The notes below the pieces were generated by a model, which saw nothing but the letters and a program-made list of their open reading frames with translations, was not told the DNA's origin and searched no databases. From positions 45,252,793 through 45,316,792 of the forward strand of contig NC_077238.1 in assembly GCF_947179165.1 (NCBI RefSeq): a stretch of 64,000 bases of DNA, given 5' to 3'. The position numbers were made by a program, and so were the translations under genes. Below, piece by piece: positions 23,116 through 35,098 of the stretch. Origin of the DNA: Solanum dulcamara. Taxonomy: Eukaryota; Streptophyta; Magnoliopsida; Solanales; Solanaceae. Numbering within the stretch: the first letter of the stretch is position 1; each line of letters opens with the position of its first letter.

Positions 23116-26100
23116 TCAAGAAGGGACTGACTCAAATATAGGAGTAGGAATAGTACCTTCAATATCGATGCTAGGAGGAACGAATAAATGTGGGTACTTG
23201 GCTTTTATATCCTCCTTGGCTTGCAATGTAGCCTTCTCGACAAACTGATTTCACCATAGAACTTTGACTGAGGTGACCTCTTTGGTTCTCAATTTACAAA
23301 CTTGATGATCAAGAATTTGGATAGGAATTGCCTCATAGTACAAGTAATCTTTCAGTCCAATGTTTTTTGTAGTAATAATAAGTTAAGGATATGTCAAGAA
23401 CTTCTTCAATATAGAGATATGGAATACTGGATGAAGGACATCTAGTTCTGGTGGAAGCTCTAATTCATAGGCAATATTTCCAATTCTCTTTATGATCTGA
23501 TAAGGACCAATGTAATGCGGACTCAACTTTCCTTTATTCCCAAACCTCATAACTTACTTCATGGGTGAAACATTCAAATACACCCAATCATTTACCTCAA
23601 ACTCCAAGTCTCTTCTCCTAATATCAGTGTTGACTACTTTGAGCAGTCTTTAAACTTTCTTAGATAATCTTCACTTTCTCCATAGTTCAGTGAACTAAGT
23701 TTGGGCCTATAAACTTAGGTTCTCCATTCTCGAACCAACTAATTGGCGATCTACAACTCCTCCCATAAAGAGCTTCATGAGGAACCATTAGAATGCTCGA
23801 ATAAAAACTATTATTGTAAGCAAACTCAATAAGCGGTAATTGGTCATCCCAATTACCTTTGAAATAGATAACACAGGGTCTCAACATATCCTCAAGGGTC
23901 TAAATGGTATGGTCTTCCAGACCATCTGTCTGTGGGTGGAAAGCGGTGCTAAGATATACCTTTGAACCCAAACCTTTCTGAAATGACTTCTAAATATGTA
24001 TAGTGAATTGAGTACCTCTATCTGAGATGATGGACAAGGTAGATCCATACAACCTAAATATCTCTCGAATATAAACCCTTGCATAATCCTCGGCTGAATC
24101 CATAGTCTTAACATGAAAGAAGTGTGCTTATTTGATCATTCTATCTACAATTACCAAATTGAATCACGCTGTCTGTGAGATCTCAATAAGCCTCTGATGA
24201 AATCTAAATTGATCATCTCCTACTTCCAATCTAGCAACTCTATATTCTGAGCCATACCATAAGGCATTTGATGCTCAACTTTGACTTATTGGCAATTTAG
24301 GCACTTGGATACAAGTTCTTCTATGCCTCTATTCATACCATTTCGATAATAGACTTCTCTCAAGTCATGGTATATCTTTTTTAGAGCCTGGATAAATTGA
24401 ATATCTGGAGTTATGGGCCACTACCATAATTCTATCTCAAAGACCATTAACACTCAGAACACATAACTGCCTTTGTATCTCAGCACCCCATCTTTCCCTT
24501 TGATGAAAGCCATCACTTTATGGTTATGAAAATATTTTTTTAGTTGGAAGAGAATGGGATCTTGGTCTTGATTTTCTTATACTTCAACAACTCATGAAGA
24601 TTTGTCTCCATTCCGAACAATAATATCTCGTTCATTGAAATCCACAAGATGAACTCCCAAACATAAAAGTCTATGCACTTCTTTGGATAACTCTTTCTTC
24701 TATTCCTCAACATGAGTGTTACTTCCCAAGGACAACCTTCTAAGAGCGTCAACAACAACATTAGCTTTATCTGGGTGGCAGAGAATACTCATGCCCAGTC
24801 CTTGAGAACCTATATCCATCTTCTCTACCCCAGGTTGGGCTCTTTCTGACTGAATACATATTGCAAGATCTTATGGTATGTGAACATATTTACATGCACT
24901 CCACAAATATAGTGACACCAAATCTTGACAGCAAATACTACCCCTGCCAACTCTAGATCATGAGTCGAATAATTCTTCTCATGAACCTTAAGCTATTTGG
25001 AAGCATAAGCTATGACCTTGCCTTTCTTCATTAGAACACAATCAAGTCAAACTCTGGACGCATCACAATAAATCACAAACCCATCTGTTCCCTCAGGTAG
25101 TGACAAAACCAGAGCGGGAGACAACCTCATTTTCAACTCTTAAAAACTCTTCTCACAAGCATCGGACCATTAAAACTTTGTCTTCTTATGATTCAATTTA
25201 GTCAATGGCAATGATATGGCTGAGAACCCTTCAACAATCTCCTATAATATCTAGAAAAACCTAAGACACTTCTTATGTAAGTCAGGGATGTGAGTCTAGG
25301 CCAATTCTTAATAACTTCGATCTTTTGCGATTAAACTCAAATTCCATCACTTGAAACAATATGTCCTAAGAATGCCACAGATGTAAGGGAAAACTCATAC
25401 TTCAAGAACTTAGAATATAACTCCTTCTCCATAACAATTTGTAGAGCAATTCTAAGATAGTTGGCATGCTCTTCCTCATTCCTTGAATAAATCAAAATGT
25501 CGTCGATAAATATGATGACAAACATGTACGAATACTGCTTGAATACTATATTTATGGGATCTATAAATTCTATAGGAGCATTAGTAAAATTGAAGGACAT
25601 AACTAGGAACTCATAGTGACCATCCCTAGTTTAGAATATTGTCTTTGAGATGTCACATTCTCTTACTGACAGCTGATGATAGCCTCATCTGAGGTCTATC
25701 TTGTAGAAACAAATGGCACCTTGAAGTTGGTCAAAAAGATTATCGATTATCGAAAGGGGATACTTATTCTTTATGGTAACCTTGTTTAGCTGGCGATAGT
25801 CAATACACATCCTCAAAGAACCATCTTTCTTTTGCACAAATAAGATATGAGTGCCCTAAGGTAAGACACTCAGCCTAATGAAACCCTTATCTAAAAAGTC
25901 CTTCAGCTGCTTTTTTAACCTTTTTAACTCCACGGGAGCTATTTTATATGGCGGAACAGAAATTAGCTGAGTATCAGGGAGATCATCTATCCTGAAGTCT
26001 TTCTTCCTATCTGGAGGGACTCCAAAAAAATTCTCAAGAAAGACTTTAGGAAACTCATTAACCACTAGAACTAACTGAAGGGATGGTGTCTCGACACTGT

Positions 26101-27169
26101 CATCTCTAACTCGAACAATGTGGTAGATACATTCCTTGGAAACTAACTTTATAGCCTTAAGGTATGAAATGAATCGACCCTTAGGCAATACTGGACTACC
26201 CTTTCATTCTATAACTGGCTCATTCTGAAACTAAAACTCTAGTCCTACAATAAACTAAGTCATAACAAGCATAAAGTTAATCCATGCCAAGAATGACATC
26301 GAAGTCATCCATATCTAGCTCAACTAAGTCTGCAGAAGTGTCTTTATGATAGTTAGAGACTATATAATTATGATAAAATCTCTTAGCTAGAATGGATTCA
26401 CCAACAGTATTAGAGATACATAATGGTTCTAAGAGTTGTTCAGGAAGAATCCCAAACTTAACGGCTACATAAGGAGTCACAAAAGACAAGGTAGCACCTG
26501 GATATAGTAAAGCATAAACATCATGGAAAAAAACTCGAAGCATACTAGTGACAACATCTGGAGAGTTCTTCTGATCGTGGAGATTAGCAATAACATACCG
26601 ATGGTTTGAACCTCTACCTGTTCCTGAAGTAGCACCCCTCTGATTATTTTTGTTTGGTGATGCTGTAGAAAAAGATTAGGCTCTGTTACCCTCATCATTC
26701 TATCTCCCCAAAGGACATTCTCTGTGAAAGTGACCTGCTTGGCCACACTTGTAACAACCATTTATGCCAACACGACACTCTCCTAGGTGGAGCTTACCAC
26801 ACTTACCACACGGTGGTGCCCGCATAGGACCTTGGGCCATACTTTCTTAGGACTGAGAACCCTATGCTTTGAAATTCAGTGACGTTTGATCATTTCTTGT
26901 GTTGGGCATAGGTGCACTCACTGCTGATGAGGCATAGTTAGAGAACCTCTTCTGATAAAAAAAGCAATTACCATTGTCACCCTTCTGTTGGTTTGGCTCA
27001 TGGCCTGCAGATTTAGCCTTACTGCTCTGGTGTTTCTCTCTGTCCTTTCTCTTATTATCCTCAACTTTTTAGGCATACACCATGAGTCTAGAGGTGTCCA
27101 TATCTGATATTAGTAAAGTTGACTGACATTCCTTCTTCACATGTCTAACCAAACCTGAAGTAAACTTTC
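23116..27169 (-). pseudogene. gag (partial) and pol of the truncated gypsy element
   Basis: Read from 27169 downwards, gag enters mid-capsid with DMDTSRLMVYA, then CGKCGKLHLGEC and an intact CCHC knuckle, CYKCGQAGHFHRECP (about 26710-26760). The protease reads LLYPGATLSFVTP near 26495, with the active-site Asp replaced by Tyr. Reverse transcriptase keeps [10 protein letters not shown] near 25500. The integrase part includes [20 protein letters not shown] near 23800. The chromodomain end has LRTKEVTSVKVLW and KYPHLFVPPS, stopping at TGA 23116-23118. Stops and frameshifts are frequent throughout. It belongs to the same Tekay/Del-like group as its neighbours. Confidence 0.85.
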
Positions 27170-28737
27170 TATCATGACCCAAGCTTGGGCCTAGGTATGA
27201 CACGACGATTAGAATCTCGAGGGACCCTAATCAAGCCTCTTAGCATATTATTCATGAGCATATAGAAGGTAAGTAAAGTAGTAAATCTAAGACGTACATG
27301 CAAAAATACAGTCTCATCATGAAAAGTCTTAATAAAAAAGAGCAAGTGTCAAATTCGAAATAAAAGGACAACATAGACTCCATGACATCCAATATGCCTC
27401 TACTAAACTAGATAGGGGCATAAGACAAGCTCCTAGCTCATCCATGAAAATACATAAAAGTCATAAGAATGATGAAAAGGTAAAAGTCTTGTCCTTGAAG
27501 CATGAGGATTCACTAACTATAAAAAAGTAAAGCTTCACTCTAGCCACGAGTGGGAGGCGTGCGATGATCGTCCAACCCTACATTATGATATAATATAGGC
27601 AAAACATATGCGTTAGTATATGGAATGCACTAACTATGTGAGAAGTATGCATGAACAATGAATATAGGACATAATCAATATGGACATGATATGCATGGCC
27701 AATATCTTAAAACATGAATAAAACCTTGAATCCATTAAAAAATATAATTATGGGGTCAATGCATCAAAATATCATTCACGAGAACTTCATACCTTTTCAT
27801 GTTCCTTGGTTTGGGGTAGGAACTTTAACCAATATATAAGATCATGTGACCTATGGAATCCGATGTAACTCCCACATAAAGAAGGGAGAGGCTACATTGC
27901 CAAGGTAGACTCCATAAGAACATCATAATTATTATCTATATGTGGATCCACTAGCTATGCCATATTTGTATCATAAAATATATTTAGGGACTAAAGGTTG
28001 ATACAAGGATTTCTTTGGGTAGCTACTCTGGTTACCGAACCGAACCACATCTTAAAATCCTCTCGGTGCTTAGTCATTATCCCAATGAAAAGTCATAAAT
28101 CATGGCCATTAATCATCATTAGGAAAGACAATAAAAGATATCAATCCTCATCATAAAGTAATCATAAGAATAGCTCATTAATATAATTGATTCATAAGAA
28201 TTCATGTGTTGGTGAGAATGCCTTTCACATCTTTAACATGATTGTGTGAGAATTACCTTTCACACCATAATTTTGTGCTCAAAATATCATTAAAACATCA
28301 TTCATAACCTTTCATGAGTGATTCATAAATGTTGGTAATCATTCATAAAACTTTCATTAAATCACTTGAAATTCATGATTATAATTCCTTGAAAAATACT
28401 TGAAAATATCATATGTCATGGGTCATTGAAATTCAACTTGAAATCCTGTATTATTTTGTGAATTATGCATAATTTGATCAATAATCATAAGATAAGTCAT
28501 AACTAAGAAGACCCATTGCAAATTCATGAAACTAGGGCATTTAGAAGAGGAATTCATAAAGAGAATTTAGAAAGAACCTAGGGACTCCATGGGTGAAAGG
28601 ATCCATGGATGAACTCCCACAAACTTTTGGTCAGTGTTCTCGGGGTCATACTTTTGGGTATTTAGGCCATGGTGTCCATTCAAGTTCAGTTGGATATCAT
28701 AGGGTGGTTCATTTATAGGGTCGTGATATAAGTGAAG
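27170..28737 (-). repeat. Lone LTR, missing its 5' (U3) part
   Basis: On the + strand it opens TATCATGACCCAAGCTTGGG, an LTR 3' end in reverse complement with TG changed to TA. It is similar to 62056-62784 and, in the opposite sense, to 61080-61970. The other edge is not sharp: LTR-like sequence (CCATGGATCCTTTCACCCATGG in reverse complement, near 28595-28616) gives way to gag of the next element near 28738. No internal region or partner LTR adjoins it. Confidence 0.6.
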
Positions 28738-30425
28738 TGTGATAGGCCATTTTGCAGGGACATTACCACTATTAGCTATTGCAGACACCAGAGTCGAGAA
28801 GGTCTACAGGGTCAGCAGATTCAGGCCCCTAGGGCCCTAGTTCAACCACCCAGAAAGGGTATACAGGGTGGCAGAGGTGATTTTCAGGGGTGGTCCCCAA
28901 GCAGACCAGACAGGTGGTAAAGGTGGACGAATTCATATGTATGCCTTTCCGGGTAGGCCATAGGCAGAGGCATCAGATGTTGTCATCACACTACGATCTC
29001 CTACTCTTATTTGCTTGCCTATTCTTTATTTGATTCGGGGTCTACTTACTCGTATGTGTATGCTCATTATTCTACTTGATGGGATGTTTTATGTGAGCCA
29101 TTAATTGTGCTTATGTATTTAGCTACCCCCTTAGATGATTCTTTAGTAATGGATCGAGTGTATCAATCCTATGTGGTGACCATTTTGAGGTATGATACTA
29201 GAGAAGACTTGATTGTGGTAGATATGGTAGACTTCAACCTGATTCTAACCATGGATTGGTTGTCTACTCATCATGCGGTTTTGGATTATTTTTCCAAGTC
29301 CATCACTTTGTGTATATCCAGTATTTCTCTGATTGTGTGGGTAGGTGCAGCTAGTCATGTGCCATGTGGTTGATCTCCATCCTCAAGGCTCAGCAGTTAG
29401 TAGGAAAGGGGTGTCAAGTCTATCTTTCTTATGTCTGTGAAACCAGTGTTGGCACTCCTTCTATTGATTCAAATTTGGTGGTTCAAGAGTTCCCTTACAT
29501 CTTTTCCACTAATCTACCTGGTCTTCCTCTTGAGCATGCCATTAATTTCAGTATTGATGTTGAGCTGGGTACATATCCAATATCTATTCTACCGTACCAA
29601 ATAGCTATAGTTGAGTTGAGAGAGATTAAGGTATAGCTCCAGGATCTCTTGAGTAAGGGGTTTATCAGGCCTAATGTGTCTCCCTGAGGTGATCTTGTTC
29701 TCTTCGTAAAAAAAGAAGGATGATACCTTGCATATGTGTATTGATTATAGGCAGCTGAATAAGGTGACTATCAAGAATAGTTACCCGATGCCACTTATTA
29801 ATGACTTACTTGACCAGATTCAGAGTGCATCAATGTTCTCTAAGAGAAAATTGAGATCAGGGTATCACCAGTTAAGGATTAGGGAGGCAGACATCCCTAA
29901 GACTGCTTTTAGGACTCGATAAGTCCACTATGAGTTCTTAGTCATGTATTTTGGGATGATTAATTCCCCCAAAACATTCATGGATTTGATGAACCATGTG
30001 TTCAGACCCTACTTGGACTCTTTCAATATTGTGTTCATCGATGACATCCTAATCTACTCCGTGAGCAAAGAGCAGCATGAGCAACACTTGAGAATAGTAC
30101 TTCAGACCTTGCGAGATCAGTTGGCTATATGCCAAATTTACTAAGTGTGAATTTTGGCTTTAGTATATGGAATTCTTGGGACACGTGGTTTCAAGGATGA
30201 GATTATGGTATATCTGGCGAAGATAGCAGTAGTTCGTGATTGAACTAGGCCTATTTCTCCTACCAAGGTTTGCAATTTCGTCGGGCTAACAGGATATTAC
30301 AGATGGTTTTTGAAAAGGTTCTCGTTGATATTTTAGGTCATCAAGTCTAAAAGTTGAGAAATGAATAAGTTGCATCCACGAAAGTTCTTTGGAGGAACCA
30401 GATAGTTGAGGATTCTACATGGGAG
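28738..30425 (+). pseudogene. gypsy gag-pol remnant with RNase H and integrase deleted
   Basis: It starts inside the gag zinc knuckle (FCRDITTI). The Gln/Pro-rich gag tail follows (GLQGQQIQAPRALVQPPRKG, about 28800-28860). The protease has an intact active site, LFDSGSTYSYV near 29030. Reverse transcriptase has VLFVKKEG followed by a frameshift in a run of seven A (29709-29715). The first catalytic motif is [12 protein letters not shown] instead of FSKIDLRSG, so that Asp is lost, while [10 protein letters not shown] near 30030 is intact. Near 30330 the frame passes straight from the end of reverse transcriptase (GYYRWFLKRFS) into the chromodomain block (ILGHQV, KVLWRNQIVEDSTWE). About 2 kb of RNase H and integrase is missing. 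The gag N-terminus and 5' LTR are also absent. Confidence 0.85.
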
Positions 30426-30684
30426 GTACCTCTTTCCCTCCATTTATACTTGAGGTATTTATTTTCCTCATGTTCACTCCTTCAAATTCATGCATTTCAG
30501 TCACTCTCGTATTTTCATATGCATGCGTGTTCATAAAATTGATTTTTAATTCATGTTTTAGCTTGGGGTTGATTAGTTTTTTGGTTTATGTATTTTTATG
30601 TGTTGTTGCATTCATGTTGGGTTGTTAGATCTCTTTTCCTATTCTATTCATGCTATCTTGAGTCCCATTAGAGGATTAATGTTC
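30426..30684 (+). other. 3' untranslated region of the gypsy remnant
   Basis: T-rich non-coding sequence ends in AGAGGATTAATGTTCCCAAG, a lead-in to the purine tract that recurs at 54098-54118 before another 3' LTR. Confidence 0.6.
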
Positions 30685-30820
30685 CCAAGGGGGATATTGA
30701 AAGACCCCAAAAGTTAAAAGGACGGAAGGGAAGGAAAAATACACGCAAATAATCAAGTGCAGGCTTCTATGAGCCCACCTACCACTCGTTGAAGGACCTA
30801 CAGGTCGTAGGAAGGAATTT

Positions 30821-33293
30821 TGTCATGTCCCAAATTAGGGGAGGCGCGATAGGCACCTGATGCCTCACATTATCGAGGGAGCCAACTGAAACATAAAGTA
30901 AGTAAAACAGCAAGGGCCGACTAGGTCGCCACTATAACCTGCTAAAACAAGATAACTAGACCGGCGAGGTCAAAACACATCAATGACATGATGAATGGCC
31001 GACAAGGTTGACTTAACTAATAAATAACTAGCACGCCCAGAAGGCTGCAATTGAAGCCATAAATAAAATAAGTCGACGAGGCTATAAATAGAAGCTGAGA
31101 AGACCCAATAGAGTATGTCCACAAGTCTCTACTAATAATACAACTCAAATGGTTGTAAAAATTCCCCAACAATAACAACAATTCTACACAAAACTCAAAA
31201 ATGCAAAACCTACAGACAACCAACAACTCCAAGATGAATGGAGCTTTCCAATCCTCAGCTGCAACACCCCTAATACAAGCCCGATTAGAATCTCTGTCTT
31301 AACTTGCAACACAATACAGCGTCTCCAGGTATTAGGATGTCAGTATGAATAAAACATTTTTTGTATGTAAGACGGAAAGTGAAATCATAAATAGCTGTAA
31401 TAAAAAGGATAATAGAGATATCACCTGAAACTGAATTTTTGATAGCCCCCATGGCCGACATCAAAACTCATAGTATTTGAATATGCATGATATACTCATA
31501 TAATCGTATGTCGTGACTACATATATATAAATACAAATGCATGACATACCCGACCAAATGCTAGCAATGGCGGTCTGTTGCGACAGCGAACCGATATCAC
31601 ATTTTCCAATATATAGCCATCTGTACAATATACAAGTCTTTTGGGCAAATAGGCTTCCTTTCTTCCGATTATATCTTGGAGTCCTTGCATAACATACCAT
31701 GTATGATATGAACTTTGAATGCACATAGTACGTTGTAACAAGAATTTAGCCAATCTTGGATCTTTCGTACTCTTATTCTCATAATCTCACAATCACTTCC
31801 GTATAACATGCAAATGTCTTGTAGAACCTCAGGTGCTTTTATAATAAACCTAGATACTCAATCGACTCTAGAAAGGTGCCTAAACCTGGGAATGTTCATA
31901 AAAAGCTCAAGGGGCTTAAAGAATCTCATCATAAATTCATTCAAACTTCACACGATCATTAAGCCTACAAAACTCATGAAAGCCTCGAAGCCCTTGATTC
32001 GACTTCAATTTAGATAATTAATCATTTAGAAACTCAAAAGAAGAGACATGCTTGTCTTGATTTATTATAAATGACTCCAATTTGGTAATAGTATGAGCCT
32101 TTTTAGAAAGAAGGTTGTTTTCCAAGTATATAACAAAAGAACATGATACAAGGTGTGATATCAATATAATTTGCAAATAACATTTTTGTAAAAGCTTCTA
32201 CCGAGAAAGAATGGCTAAATAACCCCTTTTAGATGCAATCAAGTAATCCTCCATCTTACACCCTCACTATTAGGCCAAAAACTCACTAATAGAGCTAAGG
32301 AATAAGCAATTCAAATGCAAAAATAACTTTAACCATCAACCATACTTCACAACTCTATAAGCACGATAATAATACGATGAAGTTAAGAAATAAGAACAAC
32401 TGACATCTCAATGCCCTTCACAAAGGGTCTTGCAATAGAATAGTAAAAATGACTCATTCAATCATTTGCAATTTTAGGAAATTCTTCTAATATAAAAAGA
32501 GAATTTCGCCAGAACATTCCTTGAATTCAGATCGGAATAACTTGACGTAAATAATTAATTTTCTATCGATGATTAATTATAATGTCAAGATAGTTTTTCC
32601 CAAAGTTTCTTCAATGTATACGAATAAGTATGTTACCACCAAGTTTTAGAGAATATAGTACAGTAACTTTAAAGAAAGAATATATAAAGATGCAACTATA
32701 TATAAATATCGTAGTAATGCTTGTTTCTCCAAAACACATTAAACATTCATGCTACATATATTGTAATTAAAAAAGTAGGTAAGTTTTCATGTGGGAGCCA
32801 TTTATTAACTAACAATATTTGTTGTCCATTTCCCTCACCTCCACATGGTGTGGAGTGGAAACAACGAAAAAAAGTTCTTTTCGTTTTTACAAAAAAATCA
32901 TATTTTGAATATACTTGGTATAGTATAGGATCGTGGTAAAATATATATAACTATTTGGATATATTATAATTAATGAAAAATTATTTTGAATAAATCTTAT
33001 CTTTTATAATAGTAATTTTTTTGTCATAACTAAACTTACTATTTCCATCAAAATATTAATAATTTATAAAATTTCTCTAATAAAAATAAATACATACACA
33101 AATATATATAGTACACAAATAAATATTGAAGGCGTTTTTCTGGATGAAAATAAAAGTGCCTTTTTTAAAAATAATTCCCATTTAAATTAAATGTTCCCTA
33201 ATCACACGCGATGCTACAATAAAATTATAAAATTTAGGCTCGTAAGCCTTCAACACAGGACAAAGAACAACCTTAAACACCTGAGGTGTTACA
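30821..33293 (-). repeat. 3' LTR of the LARD-like element (2473 bp)
   Basis: On the + strand it opens TGTCATGTCCCAAATTAGGG and closes CCTGAGGTGTTACA (LTR start TGTAACACCTCAGG on the - strand). The opening 260 bases or so match 60474 onwards closely. Confidence 0.88.
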
Positions 33294-33312
33294 TTCTTTC
33301 CTCCTTAAGAAT
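33294..33312 (-). promoter_or_regulatory. Polypurine tract of the LARD-like element
   Basis: On the - strand it reads ATTCTTAAGGAGGAAAGAA directly before the LTR TG. Confidence 0.75.
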
Positions 33313-34197
33313 ATTAATTCGCGAATAAAAATAATACTTACGAGTTTAAGACTAATTTTTTCTTTATTTACCAGACCATTCTAAACCTAAAACTCAGTTG
33401 AACTCCACCCATGTTCCTCACAAGGTGATATAAAAAATATCAACAAGAAATTGCACAACTTAAATCTCATCAATTAAAGTGTATTGCATAGCCATCTCTA
33501 AAGAAAAACTTTCGTTTATTACATATTTAAGTAAGTGTGTATGAGACGACGAATAATATGAATAAACACGTCACATAGAATTCATGGTATATAAACAAGT
33601 GGCACAAATGCCACGTATGCAAACAAGTGAGTTATAAAAAAAAGGGCTTTTAACTTGTGAATATGTTGGCCTTCTAGGCATATAATGTCATAATGATTTA
33701 GCTAGATAACATGTTATTTATGTGTAAATAAGTTGAGAACTATACAATAATATGGGCACCAAGGAAGTCTTATAAATAAATTATTATCGAAAATTTATCA
33801 CTCAACTTTATGGTTAAGAGAGATGTGAAATCGCTCCAAACATAATCTCTTAGATTTTGAAATCTTATATCATATAAATAACTTAAGTTCGACATAAGAG
33901 CATGCGTTGTATAATATTTAAATGGATAAATTTATAAGCGTTAAGATGTACGGATATACTTAATATGTATAAAAATATATGACATTTAAACAAACAAGTT
34001 AGAAAACGTTGGACATATAATTATGAAATTTGCAAAATATATAGTTTACAGAAAGTGATTTTTTGGTTATGTAATTCTTATAACGTAAGGTGACATATTA
34101 TACTTATAACATAAAATAAATAATTTATGATAATTTTAGCGTGAGATATATCAATTTCTAATGCGTTGGCATATGTCATAAAATTAAATATTTTGTG

Positions 34198-34340
34198 AGA
34201 CAAATAACATAACAACAACAACAAACTCAATATAATCCCATAATGTGGGGTCTGGGGAGGATAGAGTGTACGCAGACCTAATCCCCACCTTGAAAGATAG
34301 GACAGCTGTTTCCGAAAGACCCTCGGCAGACAAATAACAT
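34198..34340 (-). mobile_element. 5'-truncated SINE (TS-type / RTE tail), 117 bp, with 13-bp target duplication
   Basis: The insert 34211-34327 is the reverse complement of the Solanaceae SINE/LINE tail: GGTCTGCGTACACTCTATCC, CCCAGACCCCACATTATGGG, and a TTG-repeat end (AACAACAACAAC on the + strand). It is flanked by AGACAAATAACAT at 34198-34210 and again at 34328-34340. No tRNA-related head is present, so the copy is 5' truncated. Confidence 0.85.
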
Positions 34341-35045
34341 ATGGACAAATAAGCCTTGAATCATATAATATAAGTTTTAATATTCTTTGAAGCATATAGC
34401 GTATAAACATGTCTTCTATGAAACACACAGAGTATAGGCAATTGATCTAAGATAAAATAGATTCTATATTAATAAATAGTTTATGAATAGCTTTTAGGTA
34501 CATAATCCTAAAAGAACATCTGACTTGTAACTACTAGATTTTTTGCAACATATGACAGATTAGCACATAGATTATAGCTCTGGAACAAATACATTTACAT
34601 CCTCTGGACAATAAAAAAGCACCATTTGAGTGGTAGGACTTAGATATGCTAATTACATAAACTTATTAAAATGTGTAATATTCAAAAAAATGATCTACGA
34701 GGCATGTAGCATATAAATTTGTGGTTTATGATATTTATCAAATAAAAACTATTAATTTTTGATTTGTGGGTGTTATCCTTTAATATGTATATACGTAGTA
34801 TGTGATTTAGTATTCTATGAAGCACGTAATGTAAGAACAAGATGTTTGTAAGTCATGTAATATATGAGGACCTATCTCACGAAGTATATAACATACAAAC
34901 ACGTTGTTTATGAAATAGGTAGCATTTCAACAATTATTCCCATCCTGCGTAATCTATAAAAAAAAATGATCCATAATGCAGATAACATACAAATAATTCT
35001 CTCAAGAAAACAACATCACACATGTATCGATATCTCTTATGAAAT

Positions 35046-35098
35046 ATATAACACATACAACAACAACTCACTGAAATCCCACATCGATATAACACATA
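35046..35098 (-). mobile_element. Very short SINE-tail insertion (29 bp) with 12-bp target duplication
   Basis: The insert 35058-35086 is, in reverse complement, a GTGGGATTTCA..GAGTTGTTGTTG tail end, the last part of the same SINE/RTE tail. ATATAACACATA flanks it on both sides (35046-35057 and 35087-35098). The surroundings are rich in ATAACACATA-like words, so the flanking match could partly be chance. Confidence 0.6.

Larger units (their letters stand above)
20821..27169 (-). mobile_element. Ty3/gypsy chromovirus, 5'-truncated
   Basis: A 3' LTR is followed, on the - strand, by a pol and partial gag. The gag stops abruptly at 27169, where an unrelated LTR starts. The 5' LTR and gag N-terminus are absent from the window, so the element was cut by a later insertion plus deletion. 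Confidence 0.8.
28738..30820 (+). mobile_element. Ty3/gypsy remnant, truncated at both ends
   Basis: gag-pol remnant, 3' untranslated region, purine tract CCAAGGGGGATAT (30685-30697), and the first 123 bases of a 3' LTR (30698-30820) starting TGAAAGACCCC. The LTR is cut at 30820 by the LARD-like element. Its rest is expected on the far side of that element, beyond or near the window end. Confidence 0.8.

Noticed and set aside
34078..34428. 116-codon open frame on the - strand
   Set aside because: It spans the SINE insertion and its flanks. The protein would combine unrelated DNA.
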